Below, in pieces: positions 60,646 to 64,000 of a stretch of DNA of 64,000 bases. The DNA comes from Cotesia glomerata (lineage: Eukaryota > Arthropoda > Insecta > Hymenoptera > Braconidae): NCBI RefSeq assembly GCF_020080835.1, contig NC_058158.1:27298305-27362304 (forward strand), given 5' to 3'. The notes under the pieces were generated by a model. It was not told the DNA's origin, searched no databases, and saw only the letters and a list, made by a program, of their open reading frames with translations. Position numbers and translations under genes: made by a program. Numbering within the stretch: position 1 is the first letter of the stretch; every line of letters begins with the position of its first letter.

Positions 60646-62470
60646 GTAAAAGCTGTCTTCTCGAATTAACAGAAAAAAGACACAAAAATAAATATGTAAA
60701 AAAAAGCTCAATTACGTGGCAGTGATTGCGTTGATATGACGTTTATATTTATTATTGAAAAAATTTTTAAAAAGTCAGATTCAACGGTAAACTAAAGGTA
60801 TTAAAGTCTTTCTTCATTTAATTTTTTCCAATTTTAACAAGTCTTAGCAACAATGGAATATAATCAAAGTAATTTTACACTTTTTATCAATTTGTTTAAT
60901 ACTTGCCTCTTTATAGAACTCATTTAGTCTTAATCAATACATTAAATATTAATACTGATAAAATTCAAATCATTTCTTGTAATTATACACGGAAAATAAG
61001 GATTTCATAACAAACATACAAATGTTCTCGATGCAAAGAAATATTCAGGAAAATTGTAATTATCTAGAACGAATTGAAAATTTTTTTGTAAACGAAAAAA
61101 TTTTTACTTTGTCCAAATAATTTTAATCTTTCGAAATATTTTATTGATTAAAATCATCTTTTTCCGTGTAATATTAATTGATGTTACTAATTTATTGTCA
61201 ATAACAAAAGCAATACCATTCGTATTTTTAATCAAAGAGGCTGACTGATATTGCCAAAATAAAATTTTATTTTTCTTTAATCACAAATTTTGATATAATG
61301 CATCATTTTAACAAGTGAAAACAATATTTACCAAAGATCGAACTATTCATATTGGTTAGCTAAGAAACCTCGAGTGTATATGAAAATTGAATTCAACAAA
61401 ATTTATTTAGTTAAAATGAAACATTGGCTGCGTTCAGGTTTACTAAGTTTTGAGTAGGGCTGACTTTATCTACCAAAAAAATTAATTTTAAACACACTTA
61501 AATAAATATACCTTGCATTGTTTTATTATAGATTTAAAAAAAAATAATATAGTTATTTTAAGTTGTTGCTACAAGATATGCTCAGATCTGCTAAGAACTT
61601 AGTAAACTTGAACGCAGCCATTGAATAAACCAGCAACTGACAGTTTTATTTATATTTTTCGTTTTTTTCATAGTTTGAACTTTCAAACAAAAAATTTTTT
61701 TTTTTTTTTTAACAAAATATTAAAAGCGATTTTAAAAAATCGAGATGATTTAATCATAAATTTATTAAAATATATAGATTATATATGTATAATTCTGGGC
61801 TATAACATCCATGATAGCCAAACAAACTTATTCCTTCAGCTCGTAAGTTAATTATGTATTTTTATATTAAAAACTAGCTTATACATTTAAAAAAATAATT
61901 AGGTTGACAGTTAAAATAAGAAAATTGAATTTCTGATTAGGATAGGTAATTATAACCGTTATCATAAATAAATAATATATGACAAAAGTTTAACTTTTTT
62001 TCTTCCAAAATGTATTAAGTTCTTAGATGTTACAAAAAAAAAAAAAAATGAAAACGTGCATGTTAACAAAAGAAGAGAGTAAGAAATTACAATTAATATC
62101 GATGACAAAAAATTATGTGTAACAGAAAAAAATTCGTACTGATACGATCTAACGATCTTATTTATTATACAAAAACAAGCGTCGATCTTACGTTATTCTC
62201 TTCTAGCACAGCAACAAGCCAAATAACTTTTAAATGTAAAATTTGAATAATATATTGTCTTGAAAAATATTTATTATTCTTCATTTTTTTATTTATATTT
62301 ATGAAGGCACTGAGACGTTTGAAATCAATCATTTACATCGACTTAAGTAAATCAAAAAATTAATCTTATTTATACATTCATTGAGAACAAAATTTTAATA
62401 CTTGATAATCTCAATGATAAGGAAATGATGAATTTCTTTAAAAAGAAAATACTAATACAATCAGCAGAAT
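60646..62470. other. Convergent 3' region, BTB gene / PCNA
   Basis: About 1.8 kb of UTR and spacer holds a MITE (61426-61619). The 76-codon frame at 61621-61851 is AT-rich and unsupported. A region near 60990-61170 has loosely repeated AAAATTTTT-type segments of no clear class. Confidence 0.5.
61426..61619. mobile_element. 194-bp MITE, TIR GGCTGCGTTC
   Basis: Terminal inverted repeats of 24 bp start GGCTGCGTTCAGGTTTACTA on the left and GGCTGCGTTCAAGTTTACTA on the minus strand at the right, with one difference. ATT flanks both sides (61423-61425 and 61620-61622), giving a 3-bp target duplication. A 3-bp duplication suggests a PIF/Harbinger relative, although TTA/TAA is more usual for that superfamily. 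Confidence 0.75.
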
Positions 62471-63785
62471 TTATGAGTTCTCTTCTTCCTCGTCGATTTT
62501 TGGCGCCAAGTAATATCTGATATGTCCAATGTCTCCTATTTTGTATTCAACAACAAGAGGAACATCCGCTGACAAGGACAAAACTACTTGGCTACACAAA
62601 GGCGTTGCCTTGACGAAACTATTCAAATAACGACAAGCGAATGATTGTTTAACTGTTTCTTGCATTTCGATAACTACTGCCTCCTCTTCGTTTGAGTCAT
62701 CGGCTGTTTGTGCCAACTTCACGTTTGCTGAAAAAGAAAAAAAAAATTTTTTTTAATTTTAAAATAAGTTTGATTTAGTTATTTATTACTTTGTTAGTAT
62801 GAGATAATAAGTATTTACGATTTCGTATCAGTATATAGAGATTATCATTGCTAAGTGAATTAAATAGTAAAGTGAAAATAGTTAACAGGATTAAAACAAA
62901 TTTGAAATAACTTGAGGATTAGAAATATAACGACAGTCAGTTGAGAAACAGTTGCTAAGCAGTTCAGTTGATAAGGAAAGCTTGTGCTAGTGCTACTCAA
63001 AGAAAATGTCGGTGAGCGAAATTTTCCGGAGGTATAAGGTATTTGTTTAATAATTTTAAATTATAATTACCGCTTCCGTAGTCTCCAGCTGCAGAAAACT
63101 TGATTCCTTCTTTGGAACAAGCAATGGCTACGGTTTCACCAAACTGAGACAAATCACGGACAATTTTAGCGAATTCAGCTGACGGCATTTTGACGACACA
63201 AGAGTAAAAAGTTTCCTAGACAATTGAAATAATGTATCATTTAATTATATGAGCATGATTTCATCGATTGTAGATTAATAAATTACCGGAATTCCAAGAT
63301 GTTCTTGGTCCATGTTGATGAGTTTGACCTCATATTCGGCTAACTTTTCTTTGCCGGATGGCTCAAAAATAAATGTAATTGTGTCAGGATTATCAGCCGC
63401 TCGTAGAGTTACAGTGTCTTCAGCTCCGGCTCCTTTCAGAACTTTGGCCATACTATAAAAATTCATAAAAAATTTAATACAATAAATCAAATTAAAACCT
63501 TAAATCTTTTGAACATAATCCCGACTATAATTGCTAATATGTAACCTATAAAAAAATTTCTTACGTCGGGATACTCATTCCCATTGAGAGATTTCTATCA
63601 CATCGGTACTTATCAAATCCATCGCTTCTTAAATTTAATGAGACCAAGGAAACGTGAGCGTTGTCCATGGCTTGGACTTGGATTCCTGAGTCGGAACATT
63701 CGAAGGTTGCTTCTGATAAAAGATCCTTTACAGCGTCCAAAACTTTTTTCAGAATTGCGCTTTGAACTAATCTTGCTTCAAACAT
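62471..63785 (-). CDS. PCNA: Proliferating cell nuclear antigen (PCNA)
   Basis: The homotrimeric sliding clamp for DNA polymerase delta/epsilon and a platform for repair proteins. Exons in transcript order are 63785-63565, 63452-63287, 63215-63071 and 62727-62471 (789 nt, 262 residues; usual 260-261). It starts MFEARLVQSAILKKVLDAVK. The interdomain connector loop LINMDQEHLGIPE, which binds PIP-box partners, is intact, as are MPSAEFAKIVRDLSQFGE and the C-terminus YYLAPKIDEEEE. Phases are consistent and no disabling change was seen. It would be cell-cycle regulated; I could not identify a convincing E2F or DRE site in the 215 bp upstream that remain in the window. Confidence 0.97.
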
Positions 63786-64000
63786 CTTGATAATTTGTTA
63801 ATTTTATCACTTAATGAACTGATAACTTATGAAGTAACTGAGACAAATTCCCAATAAATATTCGGACTGGTAACGCAACAAAGCAACCCAACTACTAAAT
63901 GCGATGTCGAAAATGTTAGCCTTATTTTCCCTCGTGATCTTTCTCTGTTCTCCCGCGTTTTCTCAATAGACGCTAAACTAACAAGCTATTTACTTACACT
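63786..64000 (-). promoter_or_regulatory. PCNA 5' flank
   Basis: The stretch contains the 5' UTR and probably part of the promoter. A small GC-richer patch, CTCCCGCGTTTTC (63951-63963), is the best candidate for a cell-cycle element, but it does not match the E2F consensus exactly. Confidence 0.35.

Noticed and set aside
62940..63010. Extra exon in the PCNA third intron
   Set aside because: Flanking exons join in phase and the total matches PCNA, so nothing is missing.

Overview
This window is animal (insect) nuclear DNA. It is very AT-rich, and its multi-exon genes have short GT-AG introns, long AT microsatellites and many small inverted-repeat elements. The gene set includes a Relish-type NF-kB with RHD, ankyrin and death domains, a tramtrack-type BTB zinc-finger protein and an approximated-like DHHC enzyme. 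This points to an insect, most likely a hymenopteran such as a parasitoid wasp. The order is inference, not proof. No bacterial, phage, CRISPR or viral gene was seen.

Thirteen genes were reconstructed exon by exon, and splice phases agree throughout. From left to right they are: a 24-repeat ankyrin (minus, 3' part off the left edge, 13.5-kb first intron full of repeats); an Fps/Fes tyrosine kinase (plus); eIF2B alpha (minus, with a 1.56-kb foldback element in intron 2); an ING1/2-type PHD protein (plus); a Rad6/UBE2A ubiquitin conjugase with two alternative last exons (minus); ribosomal protein L24 (plus); a lambda-crystallin/L-gulonate dehydrogenase homologue with a GA-AG intron (minus); an unrecognised 500-residue single-pass membrane protein (plus); Relish (plus); an ODR-4 homologue (plus); an approximated/ZDHHC9-14-18 palmitoyltransferase with two possible C-terminal tails (minus); a BTB/C2H2 factor (plus); and PCNA (minus).

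Strand alternates at 10 of 12 gene junctions, so most neighbours form head-to-head or tail-to-tail pairs. Several are close: eIF2B alpha/ING (about 0.78 kb between start codons), CRYL1/novel membrane gene (about 0.58 kb) and RpL24/CRYL1 (236 bp between stop codons). Rad6 and PCNA both act in post-replication repair, since Rad6-Rad18 ubiquitylates PCNA, but they lie 28 kb apart and this is probably chance.

The accessory content sits mainly in the ankyrin first intron (5676-19137): a nested repeat complex with an array of about 140-bp units, a pogo-like MITE, a 0.7-kb TIR element, a degenerate tandem repeat and a tRNA-derived SINE. A nearly perfect palindromic MITE lies between ankyrin and Fps. 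The observations most worth following are the duplicated Rad6 terminal exons, the dual-tail palmitoyltransferase, the unrecognised membrane protein, the foldback element in eIF2B alpha, and the non-canonical CRYL1 donor.
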